A stretch of DNA of 64,000 nucleotides from Glandiceps talaboti (Eukaryota > Hemichordata > Enteropneusta > Spengelidae), in contig NC_135563.1 of NCBI RefSeq assembly GCF_964340395.1, forward strand, positions 62,001-126,000. The letters run 5' to 3'. Below, in pieces: positions 37,733 through 51,339 of this stretch (position 1 is its first letter; the number at the start of each line of letters is the position of its first letter). The notes under the pieces are model-generated. The model did not search any database. It was not told the DNA's origin and saw only the letters and a list, made by a program, of their open reading frames with translations. A program made the position numbers and the translations under genes.

Positions 37733-40440
37733 TAAACAATACTGTCAAAACCCGACCAAACCGCAAACCGGTCGACACCTGTCCAAACCTGTTCTGTACA
37801 GGTTTAAATGAGTCAAAACCTGTGCAAACCTGTCTAAACGGTCCAAACCGGTCGAAAACCTATCCAAGGCGGACCAAAACTGGTGAAAATGAGTCAATAC
37901 CGGTCAAAACCTTCCAAATTGGTTATAATCATGTGAAAACAGATCAAAACTGGTCAAAACCTGTCAAAACTGGTTCAAACCTGTCGAAATCTATCGAAAC
38001 CAGTCCAAAACTGGTGAAAACAAGTCAAAACCGATCAAAACCAGTCAACACCGGTTTAAAACCGATCAAAACTGGTCAAAACCTGTCGCAAACCGGTTTA
38101 AAACCAGTGAAAACTGGTCAAAACCTGTGCAAACAGGTCAAACCTCTCCAAACCGGTCAAAAACCTATCCAAACCTGTCCAAAATAGGTGCAAACAACTC
38201 AAAACCCGTCAAAACCAGTCAAAACTTGTCCAAACCTGTCCAAACCTGTCAAAACCGGTCCAAACCGGTCGAAAACCTATCGAAACTGGTCTAAAACCAG
38301 TGCAAACAAGTCAAAACTGATCAAAACCAGTCAACACCGGTTTAAAACCGATCAAATCTGATCAAAACTGGTCAAAACCTGTCGTAAACCGGTTTAAAAC
38401 CTGTGCAAACAGGTCAAACCTCTCCAAACCGGTCAAAAACCTATCCAAACCTGTCCAAAATAGGTGCAAACAACTCAAAACCCGTCAAAACCAGTCAAAA
38501 CTTGTCCAAACCTGTCCAAACCTGTCAAAACCAGTGCAAACAAGTCAAAACTGATCAAAACCAGTCAACACCAGTTTAAAACCGGTCAAAACTGATCAAA
38601 ACTGGTCAAAACCTGTCAAAACCGGTTCAAAACCAGTCAACACAGGTTTAAAACCGATCAAAACTGATCAAAACTGGCCAAAACCTGTCGCAAACCGGTC
38701 AAACCGGTCAAAACCGGTCAAAAATAGGTGCAAACAACTCAAAACCCGTCAAAACCGATGAAAACTTGTCCAAACCTCTCCAAACCTTTCAAAATCGGTC
38801 CAAACCGGTCCAAAACCATTGCAAACAAGACAAAAAACGTCAAAACCTGTCCATACCGGTTTTAAACCAGTCAAATCCGATCATAATTAGTTAAAACATA
38901 AACAATACTGTCAAAACCCGACCAAACCGCAAACCGGTCGACACCTGTCCAAACCTGTTCTGTACAGGTTTAAATGAGTCAAAACCTGTGCAAACCTGTC
39001 TAAACGGTCCAAACCGGTCGAAAACCTATCCAAGGCGGACCAAAACTGGTGAAAATGAGTCAATACCGGTCAAAACCTTCCAAATTGGTTATAATCATGT
39101 GAAAACAGATCAAAACTGGTCAAAACCTGTCAAAACTGGTTCAAACCTGTCGAAATCTATCGAAACCAGTCCAAAACTGGTGAAAACAAGTCAAAACCGA
39201 TCAAAACCAGTCAACACCGGTTTAAAACCGATCAAAACTGGTCAAAACCTGTCGCAAACCGGTTTAAAACCAGTGAAAACTGGTCAAAACCTGTGCAAAC
39301 AGGTCAAACCTCTCCAAACCGGTCAAAAACCTATCCAAACCTGTCCAAAATAGGTGCAAACAACTCAAAACCCGTCAAAACCAGTCAAAACTTGTCCAAA
39401 CCTGTCAAAACCTGTCAAAACCGGTCCAAACCGGTCGAAAACCTATCGAAACTGGTCTAAAACCAGTGCAAACAAGTCAAAACTGATCAAAACCAGTCAA
39501 CACCGGTTTAAAACCGATCAAATCTGATCAAAACTGGTCAAAACCTGTCGCAAACCGGTTTAAAACCTGTGCAAACAGGTCAAACCTCTCCAAACCGGTC
39601 AAAAACCTATCCAAACCTGTCCAAAATAGGTGCAAACAACTCAAAACCCGTCAAAACCAGTCAAAACTTGTCCAAACATGTCCAAACCTGTCAAAACCAG
39701 TGCAAACAAGTCAAAACTGATCAAAACCAGTCAACACCAGTTTAAAACCGGTCAAAACTGATCAAAACTGGTCAAAACCTGTCAAAACCGGTTCAAAACC
39801 AGTCAACACAGGTTTAAAACCGATTAAAACTGATCAAAACTGGCCAAAACCTGTCGCAAACCGGTCAAACCGGTCAAAACCGGTCAAAAATAGGTGCAAA
39901 CAACTCAAAACCCGTCAAAACCGATCAAAACTTGTCCAAACCTGTCCAAACCTTTCAAAATCGGTCCAAACCGGTCCAAAACCATTGCAAACAAGACAAA
40001 AAACGTCAAAACCTGTCCATACCGGTTTTAAACCAGTCGAATCCGATCATAATTAGTTAAAACATAAACAATACTGTCAAAACCCGACCAAACCGCAAAC
40101 CGGTCGACACCTGTCCAAACCTGTTCTGTACAGGTTTAAATGAGTCAAAACCTGTGCAAACCTGTCTAAACGGTCCAAACCGGTCGAAAACCTATCCAAG
40201 GCGGACCAAAACTGGTGAAAATGAGTCAATACCGGTCAAAACCTTCCAAATTGGTTATAATCATGTGAAAACAGATCAAAACTGGTCAAAACCTGTCAAA
40301 ACTGGTTCAAACCTGTCGAAATCTATCGAAACCAGTCCAAAACTGGTGAAAACAAGTCAAAACCGATCAAAACCAGTCAACACCGTTTTAAAACCGATCA
40401 AAACTGGTCAAAACCTGTCGCAAACCGGTTTAAAACCAGT
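37733..40440 (+). repeat. 1166-bp higher-order units in tandem
   Basis: The landmarks at 37733, 38899 and 40065 are 1166 bp apart, and the first two units agree closely over their whole length, sharing CCGATCAAATCTGATC near 38347 and 39513. A third copy begins at 40065 but leaves the pattern near 40440, after GAAAACTAGTCAATACC, where it passes into a different unit type. The end coordinate is therefore approximate. Confidence 0.75.
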
Positions 40441-42710
40441 GAAAACTAGTCAATACCTTTGCAAACCTGTCAAACCGGTCCAAACAACTCAAAACCCGTC
40501 AAAACCGATTAAAACTTGTCAAAACCTGGCCAAACCTTTCAAAACCGGTCCAAACCGGTCGAAAACCCATCTAAACTGGTCTAAAACCAGTGCAAACAAG
40601 TCAAAACTGATCAAAACCAGTCAACACCGGTTTAAAACCGATCAAAACTGATCAAAACTGGTCAAAACCTGTCGCAAACCGGTTTAAAACCTGTGCAAAC
40701 AGGTCAAACCTCTCCAAACCAGTCAAAAACCTATCCAAACCTGTCCAAAATAGGTGCAAACAACTCAAAACCCGTCAAAACCAGTCAAAACTCGTCCAAA
40801 CCTGTCCAAACCTTTCAAAATCGGTCCAAACCGGTCCAAAACCATTGCAAACAAGACAAAAAACGTCAAAACCTGTCCATACCGGTTTTAAACCAGTCAA
40901 ATCCGATCATAATTAGTTAAAACATAAACAATACTGTCAAAACCCGACCAAACCGCAAACCGGTCGACACCTGTCCAAACCTGTTCTGTACAGGTTTAAA
41001 TGAGTCAAAACCTGTGCAAACCTGTCAAACCGGTCCAAACCGGTCAAACAACTCAAAACCCGTCAAAACCGATCAAAACTTGTCAAAACCTGTCCAAACC
41101 TTTCAAAACCGGTCCAAACCGGTCGAAAACCCATCCAAACTGGTCTAAAACCAGTGCAAACAAGTCAAAACTGATCAAAACCAGTCAACACCGGTTTAAA
41201 ACCGATCAAAACTGATCAAAACTGGTCAAAACCTGTCGCAAACCGGTTTAAAACCAGTGAAAACTGGTCAAAACCTGTGCAATCAGGTCAAACCTCTCCA
41301 AACCGGTCAAAAACCTATCCAAACCTGTCCAAAATAGGTGCAAACAACTCAAAACCCGTCAAAACCAGTCAAAACTTGTCCAAACCTGTCCAAACCTGTC
41401 CAAACCGGTCCAAACCGGTCGAAAACCTATCGAAACTGGTCTAAAACCAGTGCAAACAAGTCAAAACTGATCAAAACCAGTCAACACCGGTTTAAAACCG
41501 GTCAAAACTGATCAAAACTGGTCAAAACCTGTCAAAACCGGTTCAAAACCAGTCAACACAGGTTTAAAATCGATCAAAACTGATCAAAACTGGTCAAAAC
41601 CTGTCGCAAACCGGTCAAACCGGTCAAAACCGGTCAATAATAGGTGCAAACAACTCAAAACCAGTCAAAACCGATCAAAACTTGTCCAAACCTCTCCAAA
41701 CCTTTCAAAATCGGTCCAAACCGGTCCAAAACCATTGCAAACAAGACAAAAAACGTCAAAACATGTCCATACCGGTTTTAAACCAGTCAAATCCGATCAT
41801 AATTAGTTAAAACATAAACAATACTGTCAAAACCCGACCAAACCGCAAACCGGTCGACACCTGTCCAAACCTGTTCTGTACAGGTTTAAATGAGTCAAAA
41901 CCTGTGCAAACCTGTCTAAACGGTCCAAACCGGTCGAAAACCTATCCAAGGCGGACCAAAACTGGTGAAAATGAGTCAATACTGGTCAAAACCTTCCAAA
42001 TTGGTTATAATCATGTGAAAACAGATCAAAACTGGTCAAAACCTGTCAAAACTGGTTCAAACCTGTCGAAATCTATCGAAACCAGTCCAAAACTGGTGAA
42101 AACAAGTCAAAACCGATCAAAACCAGTCAACACCGGTTTAAAACCGATTAAAACTTGTCAAAACCTGTCCAAACATTTCAAAACCGGTCCAAACCGGTCG
42201 AAAACCCATCTAAACTGGTCTAAAACCAGTGCAAACAAGTCAAAACTGATCAAAACCAGTCAACACCGGTTTAAAACCGATCAAAACTGATCAAAACTGG
42301 TCAAAACCTGTCGCAAACCGGTTTAAAACCTGTGCAAACATGTCAAACCTCTCCAAACCGGTCAAAAACCTATCCAAACCTGTCCAAAATAGGTGCAAAC
42401 AACTCAAAACCCGTCAAAACCAGTCAAAACTTGTCCAAACCTGTCCAAACCTGTCCAAACCGGTCCAAACCGGTCGAAAACCTATCGAAACTGGTCTAAA
42501 ACCTATGCAAACAAGACAAAACATGTCAAAACCTGTCCATACCGGTTTTAAACCAGTCAAATCCGATCATAATTAGTTAAAACATAAAAAATACTGTCAA
42601 AACCCGACCAAACCGCAAACCGGTCGACACCTGTCCACACCTGTTCTGTACAGGTTTAAATGAGTGAAAACCTGTGCAAACCTGTCTAAACGGTCCAAAC
42701 CGGTCGAAAA

Positions 42711-43930
42711 CCTATCCAAGGCGGACCAAAACTGGTGAAAATGAGTCAATACCGGTCAAAACCTTCCAAATGGTTATAATCATGTGAAAACAGATCAAAA
42801 CTGGTCAAAACCTGTCAAAACTGGTTCAAACCTGTCGAAATCTATCGAAACCAGTCCAAAACTGGTGAAAACAAGTCAAAACCGATCAAAACCAGTCAAC
42901 ACCGGTTTAAAACCGATCAAAACTGGTCAAAACCTGTCGCAAACCGGTTTAAAACCAGTGAAAACTGGTCAAAACCTGTGCAAACAGGTCAAACCTCTCC
43001 AAACCGGTCCAAAACCTATCCAAACCTGTCCAAAATAGGTCCAAACAAGTCAAAACTGATCAAAACCAGTCAACACCGGTTTAAAACCGGTCAAAACTGA
43101 TCAAAACTGGTCAAAACCTGTCAAAACCGGTTCAAAACCAGTCAACACAGGTTTAAAACCGATCAAAACTGATCAAAACTGGCCAAAACCTGTCGCAAAC
43201 CGGTCAAACCGGTCAAAACCGGTCAAAAATAGGTGCAAACAACTCAAAACCCGTCAAAACCGATCAAAACTTGTCAAAATCTGTCCAAACCTTTCAAAAT
43301 CGGTCCAAACCGGTCGAAAACCTATCCAAGGCGGACCAAAACTGGTGAAAATTAGTCAATACCGGTCAAAACCTTCCAAATGGTTATAATCATGTGAAAA
43401 CAGATCAAAACTGGTCAAAACCTGTCAAAACTGGTTCAAACCTGTCGAAATCTATCGAAACCAGTCCAAAACTGGTGAAAACAAGTCAAAACCGATCAAA
43501 ACCAGTCAAAACCGGTTTAAAACCGATCAAAACTGGTCAAAACCTGTCGCAAACCGGTTTAAAACCAGTGAAAACTGGTCAAAACCTGTGCAAACAGGTC
43601 AAACCTCTCCAAACCGGTCCAAAACCTATCCAAACCTGTCCAAAATAGGTCCAAACAAGTCAAAACTGATCAAAACCAGTCAACACCGGTTTAAAACCGG
43701 TCAAAACTGATCAAAACTGGTCAAAACCTGTCAAAACCGGTTCAAAACCAGTCAACACAGGTTTAAAACCGATCAAAACTGATCAAAACTGGCCAAAACC
43801 TGTCGCAAACCGGTCAAACCGGTCAAAACCGGTCAAAAATAGGTGCAAACAACTCAAAACCCGTCAAAACCGATCAAAACTTGTCAAAATCTGTCCAAAC
43901 CTTTCAAAATCGGTCCAAACCGGTCAAAAA
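42711..43930 (+). repeat. Two-copy tandem duplication of 610 bp
   Basis: The stretch from CCTATCCAAGGCGGACC is repeated 610 bp later (GGCGGACC at 42720 and 43330; frame starts at 42784 and 43394). Both copies share a one-base loss, CCAAATGGTTATAATC, where nearly all other units have CCAAATTGG. They differ at single bases, for example AAAATGAGTC versus AAAATTAGTC. The second copy lacks the landmark and GTCGAC block because the duplication re-enters after them. The shared private variant dates the duplication after that base was lost. Confidence 0.8.
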
Positions 43931-46425
43931 CCATTGCAAACAAGACAAAAAACGTCAAAACCTGTCCATACCGGTTTTAAACCAGTCAAATCCGATCATA
44001 ATTAGTTAAAACATAAACAATACTGTCAAAACCCGACCAAACCGCAAACCGGTCGACACCTGTCCAAACCTGTTCTGTACAGGTTTAAATGAGTCAAAAC
44101 CTGTGCAAACCTATCCAAACCTGTCCAAAATAGGTGCAAACAACTCAAAACCAGTCAAAACCAGTCAAAACTTGTCCAAACCTGTCCAAACCTGTCAAAA
44201 CCGGTCCAAACCGGTCGAAAACCTATCCAAACTGGTACAAAACCAGTGCAAACAAATCAAAACTGATCAAAACCAGTTAACACCGGTTTAAAACCGGTCA
44301 AAACTGATCAAAACTGGTCAAAACCGGTCAAAACCGGTTCAAAACCAGTCAACACAGGTTTAAAACCGATCAAAACTGATCAAAACTGGTCAAAACCTGT
44401 CGCAAACCGGTCAAACCGGTCAAAACCGGTCAAAAATAGGTGCAAACAACTCAAAACCCGTCAAAACCGATCAAAACTTGTCCAAACCTGTCCAAACCTT
44501 TCAAAATCGGTCCAAACCGGTCCAAAACCATTGCAAACAAGACAAAAAACGTCAAAACCTCTCCATACCGGTTTTAAACAAGTCGAATCCGATCATAATT
44601 AGTTAAAACATAAACAATACTGTCAAAACCCGACCAAACCGCAAACCGGTCGACACCTGTCCAAACCTGTTCTGTACAGGTTTAAATGAGTCAAAACCTG
44701 TGCAAACCTGTCTAAACGGTCCAAACCGGTCGAAAACCTATCCAAGGCGGACCAAAACTGGTGAAAATGAGTCAATACCGGTCAAAACCTTCCAAATTGG
44801 TTATAATCATGTGAAAACAGATCAAAACTGGTCAAAACCTGTCAAAACTGGTTCAAACCTGTCGAAATCTATCGAAACCAGTCCAAAACTGGTGAAAACA
44901 AGTCAAAACCGATCAAAACCAGTCAACACCGGTTTAAAACCGATCAAAACTGGTCAAAACCTGTCGCAAACCAGTTTAAAACCAGTGAAAACTAGTCAAA
45001 ACCTTTGCAAACCTGTCAAACCGGTCCAAACCTGTCAAAACCAGTGCAAACAAGTCAAAACTGATCAAAACCAGTCAACACCGGTTTAAAACCGGTCAAA
45101 ACTGATCAAAACTGGTCAAAACCTGTCAAAACCGGTTCAAAACCAGTCAACACAGGTTTAAAACCGATCAAAACTGATCAAAACTGGCCAAAACCTGTCG
45201 CAAACCGGTCAAACCGGTCAAAACCGGTCAAAAATAGGTGCAAACAACTCAAAACCCGTCAAAACCGATCAAAACTTGTCAAAATCTGTCCAAACCTTTC
45301 AAAATCGGTCCAAACCGGTCAAAAACCATTGCAAACAAGACAAAAAACGTCAAAACCTGTCCATACCGGTTTTAAACCAGTCAAATCCGATCATAATTAG
45401 TTAAAACATAAACAATACTGTCAAAACCCGACCAAACCGCAAACCGGTCGACACCTGTCCAAACCTGTTCTGTACAGGTTTAAATGAGTCAAAACCTGTG
45501 CAAACCTATCCAAACCTGTCCAAAATAGGTGCAAACAACTCAAAACCAGTCAAAACCAGTCAAAACTTGTCCAAACCTGTCCAAACCTGTCAAAACCGGT
45601 CCAAACCGGTCGAAAACCTATCCAAACTGGTCCAAAACCAGTGCAAACAAATCAAAACTGATCAAAACCAGTTAACACCGGTTTAAAACCGGTCAAAACT
45701 GATCAAAACTGGTCAAAACCGGTCAAAACCGGTTCAAAACCAGTCAACACAGGTTTAAAACCGATCAAAACTGATCAAAACTGGTCAAAACCTGTCGCAA
45801 ACCGGTCAAACCGGTCAAAACCGGTCAAAAATAGGTGCAAACAATTCAAAACCCGTCAAAACCGATCAAAACTTGTCCAAACCTGTCCAAACCTTTCAAA
45901 ATCGGTCCAAACCGGTCCAAAACCATTGCAAACAAGACAAAAAACGTCAAAACCTGTCCATACCGGTTTTAAACAAGTCAAATCCGATCATAATTAGTTA
46001 AAACATATACAATACTGTCAAAACCCGACCAAACCGCAAACCGGTCGACACCTGTCCAAACCTGTTCTGTACAGGTTTAAATGAGTCAAAACCTGTGCAA
46101 ACCTGTCTAAACGGTCCAAACCGGTCGAAAACCTATCCAAGGCGGACCAAAACTGGTGAAAATGAGTCAATACCGGTCAAAACCTTCCAAATTGGTTATA
46201 ATCATGTGAAAACAGATCAAAACTGGTCAAAACCTGTCAAAACTGGTTCAAACCTGTCGAAATCTATCGAAACCAGTCCAAAACTGGTGAAAACAAGTCA
46301 AAACCGATCAAAACCAGTCAACACCGGTTTAAAACCGATCAAAACTGGTCAAAACCTGTCGCAAACCAGTTTAAAACCAGTGAAAACTAGTCAAAACCTT
46401 TGCAAACCTGTCAAACCGGTCCAAA
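43700..46425 (+). repeat. Two-copy tandem duplication, period 1395 bp
   Basis: Landmark pairs 44014/45409 and 44611/46006, and frame starts 44103/45498 and 44700/46095, are each 1395 bp apart. Each copy holds a short 597-bp unit (landmark then CTGTGCAAACCTATCC, missing most of the long divergent module) followed by a 798-bp unit. The shared variant GGTCAAAAACCATTGC before the first landmark extends homology upstream of 44014. The second copy diverges near 46425. The limits are approximate. Confidence 0.8.
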
Positions 46426-47111
46426 CCGGTCAAAAATAGTTGCAAACAACTCAAAACCCGTCAAAACCGATTAAAACTTGTCAAAACCTGTCCAAACCTT
46501 TCAAAACCGGTCCAAACCGGTCGAAAACCCATCTAAACTGGTCTAAAACCAGTGCAAACAAGTCAAAACTGATCAAAACTGGTCAAAACCTGTCGCAAAC
46601 CGGTTTAAAACCTGTGCAAACATGTCAAACCTCTCCAAACCGGTCAAAAACCTATCCAAACCTGTCCAAAATAGGTGCAAACAACTCAAAACCCGTCAAA
46701 ACCAGTCAAAACTTGTCCAAACCTGTCCAAACCTGTCCAAACCGGTCCAAACCGGTCGAAAACCTATGGAAACTGGTCTAAAACCAGTGCAAACAAGTCA
46801 AAACTGATCAAAACCAGTCAACACCGGTTTAAAACCGATCAAAACTGGTCAAAACCTGTCGCAAACCGGTTTAAAACCTGTGCAAACAGGTCAAACCTCT
46901 CCAAACCGGTCAAAAACCTATCCAAACCTGTCCAAAATAGGTGCAAACAACTCAAAACCCGTCAAAACCAGTCAAAACTTGTCCAAACCTGTCGAAACCT
47001 TTCAAAATCGGTCCAAACCGGTCCAAAACCATTGCAAACAAGACAAAAAACGTCAAAACCTGTCCATACCGGTTTTAAACCAGTCAAATCCGATCATAAT
47101 TAGTTAAAACA

Positions 47112-49620
47112 TAAACAATACTGTCAAAACCCGACCAAACCGCAAACCGGTCGACACCTGTCCAAACCTGTTCTGTACAGGTTTAAATGAGTCAAAACCT
47201 GTGCAAACCTGTCTAAACGGTCCAAACCGGTCGAAAACCTATCCAAGGCGGACCAAAACTGGTGAAAATGAGTCAATACCGGTCAAAACCTTCCAAATTG
47301 GTTATAATCATGTGAAAACAGATCAAAACTGGTCAAAACCTGTCAAAACTGGTTCAAACCTGTCGAAATCTATCGAAACCAGTCCAAAACTGTCCAAAAT
47401 AGGTGCAAACAACTCAAAACCCGTCAAAACCAGTCAAAACTTGTCCAAACCTGTCCAAACCTGTCAAAACCGGTCCAAACCGGTCGAAAACCTATCGAAA
47501 CTGGTCCAAAACCAGTGCAAACAAGTCAAAACTGGTCAAAACCTGTCAAAACCGGTTCAAAACCAGTCAACACAGGTTTAAAACCTGTCAAAACTGATCA
47601 AAACTGGTCAAAACCTGTCGCAAACCGGTCAAACCGGTCAAAACCGGTCAAAACCTGTCCAAAACCATTCCAAACCGGTCACAACCTGTCCAAACCGGTC
47701 CAAAACCTATGCAAACAAGACAAAAGAGGTCAAAACCTGTCCATACCGGTTTTAAACCAGTCAAATCCGATCATAATTAGTTAAAACATAAACAATACTG
47801 TCAAAACCCGACCAAACCGCAAACCGGTCGACACCTGTCCAAACCTGTTCTGTACAGGTTTAAATGAGTCAAAACCTGTGCAAACCTGTCTAAACGGTCC
47901 AAACCGGTCGAAAACCTATCCAAGGCGGACCAAAACTGGTGAAAATGAGTCAATACCGGTCAAAACCTTCCAAATTGGTTATAATCATGTGAAAACAGAT
48001 CAAAACTGGTCAAAACCTGTCAAAACTGGTTCAAACCTGTCGAAATCTATCGAAACCAGTCCAAAACTGGTGAAAACAAGTCAAAACCGATCAAAACCAG
48101 TCAACACCGGTTTAAAACCGATCAAAACTGGTCAAAACCTGTCGCAAACCAGTTTAAAACCAGTGAAAACTAGTCAAAACCTTTGCAAACCTGTCAAACC
48201 GGTCCAAACCTGTCAAAACCAGTGCAAACAAGTCAAAACTGATCAAAACCAGTCAACACCGGTTTAAAACCGGTCAAAACTGATCAAAACTGGTCAAAAC
48301 CTGTCAAAACCGGTTCAAAACCAGTCAACACAGGTTTAAAACCGATCAAAACTGATCAAAACTGGCCAAAACCTGTCGCAAACCGGTCAAACCGGTCAAA
48401 ACCGGTCAAAAATAGGTGCAAACAACTCAAAACCCGTCAAAACCGATCAAAACTTGTCAAAATCTGTCCAAACCTTTCAAAATCGGTCCAAACCGGTCCA
48501 AAACCATTGCAAACAAGACAAAAAACGTCAAAACCTGTCCATACCGGTTTTAAACCAGTCAAATCCGATCATAATTAGTTAAAACATAAACAATACTGTC
48601 AAAACCCGACCAAACCGCAAACCGGTCGACACCTGTCCAAACCTGTTCTGTACAGGTTTAAATGAGTCAAAACCTGTGCAAACCTGTCTAAACGGTCCAA
48701 ACCGGTCGAAAACCTATCCAAGGCGGACCAAAACTGGTGAAAATGAGTCAATACCGGTCAAAACCTTCCAAATTGGTTATAATCATGTGAAAACAGATCA
48801 AAACTGGTCAAAACCTGTCAAAACTGGTTCAAACCTGTCGAAATCTATCGAAACCAGTCCAAAACTGTCCAAAATAGGTGCAAACAACTCAAAACCCATC
48901 AAAACCAGTCAAAACTTGTCCAAACCTGTCCAAACCTGTCCAAACCGGTCCAAACCGGTCGAAAACCTATCGAAACTGGTCCAAAACCAGTGCAAACAAG
49001 TCAAAACTGGTCAAAACCTGTCAAAACCGGTTCAAAACCAGTCAACACAGGTTTAAAACCTGTCAAAACTGATCAAAACTGGTCAAAACCTGTCGCAAAC
49101 CGGTCAAACCGGTCAAAACCGGTCAAAACCTGTCCAAAACCATTCCAAACCGGTCACAACCTGTCCAAACCGGTCCAAAACCTATGCAAACAAGACAAAA
49201 CAGGTCTAAACCTGTCCATACCGGTTTTAAACCAGTCAAATCCGATCATAATTAGTTAAAACATAAACAATACTGTCAAAACCCGACCAAACCGCAAACC
49301 GGTCGACACTTGTCCAAACCTGTTCTGTACAGGTTTAAATGAGTCAAAACCTGTGCAAACCTGTCTAAACGGTCCAAACCGGTCGAAAACCTATCCAAGG
49401 CGGACCAAAACTGGTGAAAATGAGTCAATACCGGTCAAAACCTTCCAAATTGGTTATAATCATGTGAAAACAGATCAAAACTGGTCAAAACCTGTCAAAA
49501 CTGGTTCAAACCTGTCGAAATCTATCGAAACCAGTCCAAAACTGGTGAAAACAAGTCAAAACCGATCAAAACCAGTCAACACCGGTTTAAAACCGATCAA
49601 AACTGGTCAAAACCTGTCGC
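47112..49620 (+). repeat. Two-copy tandem duplication, period 1475 bp
   Basis: Landmark pairs 47112/48587 and 47789/49264, and frame starts 47201/48676, 47403/48878, 47515/48990 and 47878/49353, are each 1475 bp apart. Each copy combines a 677-bp unit and a 798-bp unit. The 677-bp units share an unusual short junction, CCAAAACTGTCCAAAATAGG, near 47383 and 48858. The second copy departs from the first near 49620, where CGCAAACCGG replaces CGCAAACCAG and a different unit follows. Confidence 0.8.
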
Positions 49621-51339
49621 AAACCGGTTTAAAACCTGTGCAAACAGGTCAAACCTCTCCAAACCGGTCAAAAACCTATCCAAACCTGTCCAAAATAGGT
49701 GCAAACAACTCAAAACCCGTCAAAACCAGTCAAAACTCGTCCAAACCTGTCCAAACCTTTCAAAATCGGTCCAAACCGGTCCAAAACCATTGCAAACAAG
49801 ACAAAAAACGTCAAAACCTGTCCATACCGGTTTTAAACCAGTCAAATCCGATCATAATTAGTTAAAACATAAACAATACTGTCAAAACCCGACCAAACCG
49901 CAAACCGGTCGACACCTGTCCAAACCTGTTCTGTACAGGTTTAAATGAGTCAAAACCTGTGCAAACCTGTCTAAACGGTCCAAACCGGTCGAAAACCTAT
50001 CCAAGGCGGACCGAAACTGGTGAAAATGAGTCAATACCGGTCAAAACCTTCCAAATTGGTTATAATCAGGTGAAAACAGATCAAAACTGGTCAAAACCTG
50101 TCAAAACTGGTTCAAACCTGTCGAAATCTATCGAAACCAGTCCAAAACTGGTCAAAACCTGTCGCAAACCGGTTTAACACCAGTGAAAACTGGTCAAAAC
50201 CTGTGCAAACAGGTCAAACCTCTCCAAACCGGTCAAATCAAAAACCTATCCAAACCTGTCCAAAATAGGTGCAAACAACTCAAAACCCGTCAAAACCAGT
50301 CAAAACTTGTCCAAACCTGTCCAAACCTGTCCAAACCGGTCCAAACCGGTCGAAAACCTATCGAAACTGGTCTAAAACCAGTGCAAACAAGTCAAAACTG
50401 ATCAAAACCAGTCAACACCGGTTTAAAACCGATCAAAAGTGATCAAAACTGGTCAAAACCTGTCGCAAACCGGTTTAAAACCTGTGCAAACATGTCAAAC
50501 CTCTAAAAACCGGTCAAAAACCTATCCAAACCTGTCCAAAATAGGTGCAAACAACTCAAAACCCGTCAAAACCAGTCAAAACTTGTCCAAACCTGTCCAA
50601 ACCTGTCAAAACCAGTGCAAACAAGTCAAAACTGATCAAAACCAGTCAACACCGGTTTAAAACCGGTCAAAACTGATCAAAACTGGTCAAAACCTGTCAA
50701 AACCGGTTCAAAACCAGTCAACACAGGTTTAAAACCGATCAAAACTGATCAAAACTGGCCAAAACCTGTCGCAAACCGGTCAAACCGGTCAAAACCGGTC
50801 AAAAATAGGTGCAAACAACTCAAAACCCGTCAAAACCGATCAAAACTTGTCAAAACCTGTCCAAACCTTTCAAAATCGGTCCAAACCGGTCCAAAACCAT
50901 TGCAAACAAGACAAAAAACGTCAAAACCTGTCCATACCGGTTTTAAACCAGTCAAATCCGATCATAATTAGTTAAAACATAAACAATACTGTCAAAACCC
51001 GACCAAACCGCAAACCGGTCGACACCTGTCCAAACCTGTTCTGTACAGGTTTAAATGAGTCAAAACCTGTGCAAATCTGTCAAACCGGTCCAAACCGGTC
51101 AAACAACTCAAAACCCGTCAAAACCGATCAAAACTTGTCAAAACCTGTCCAAACCTTTCAAAACCGGTCCAAACCGGTCGAAAACCCATCCAAACTGGTC
51201 TAAAACCAGTGCAAACAAGTCAAAACTGATCAAAACCAGTCAACACCGGTTTAAAACCGATCAAAACTGATCAAAACTGGTCAAAATCTGTCGCAAACCG
51301 GTTTAAAACCAGTGAAAACTGGTCAAAACCTGTGCAAAC

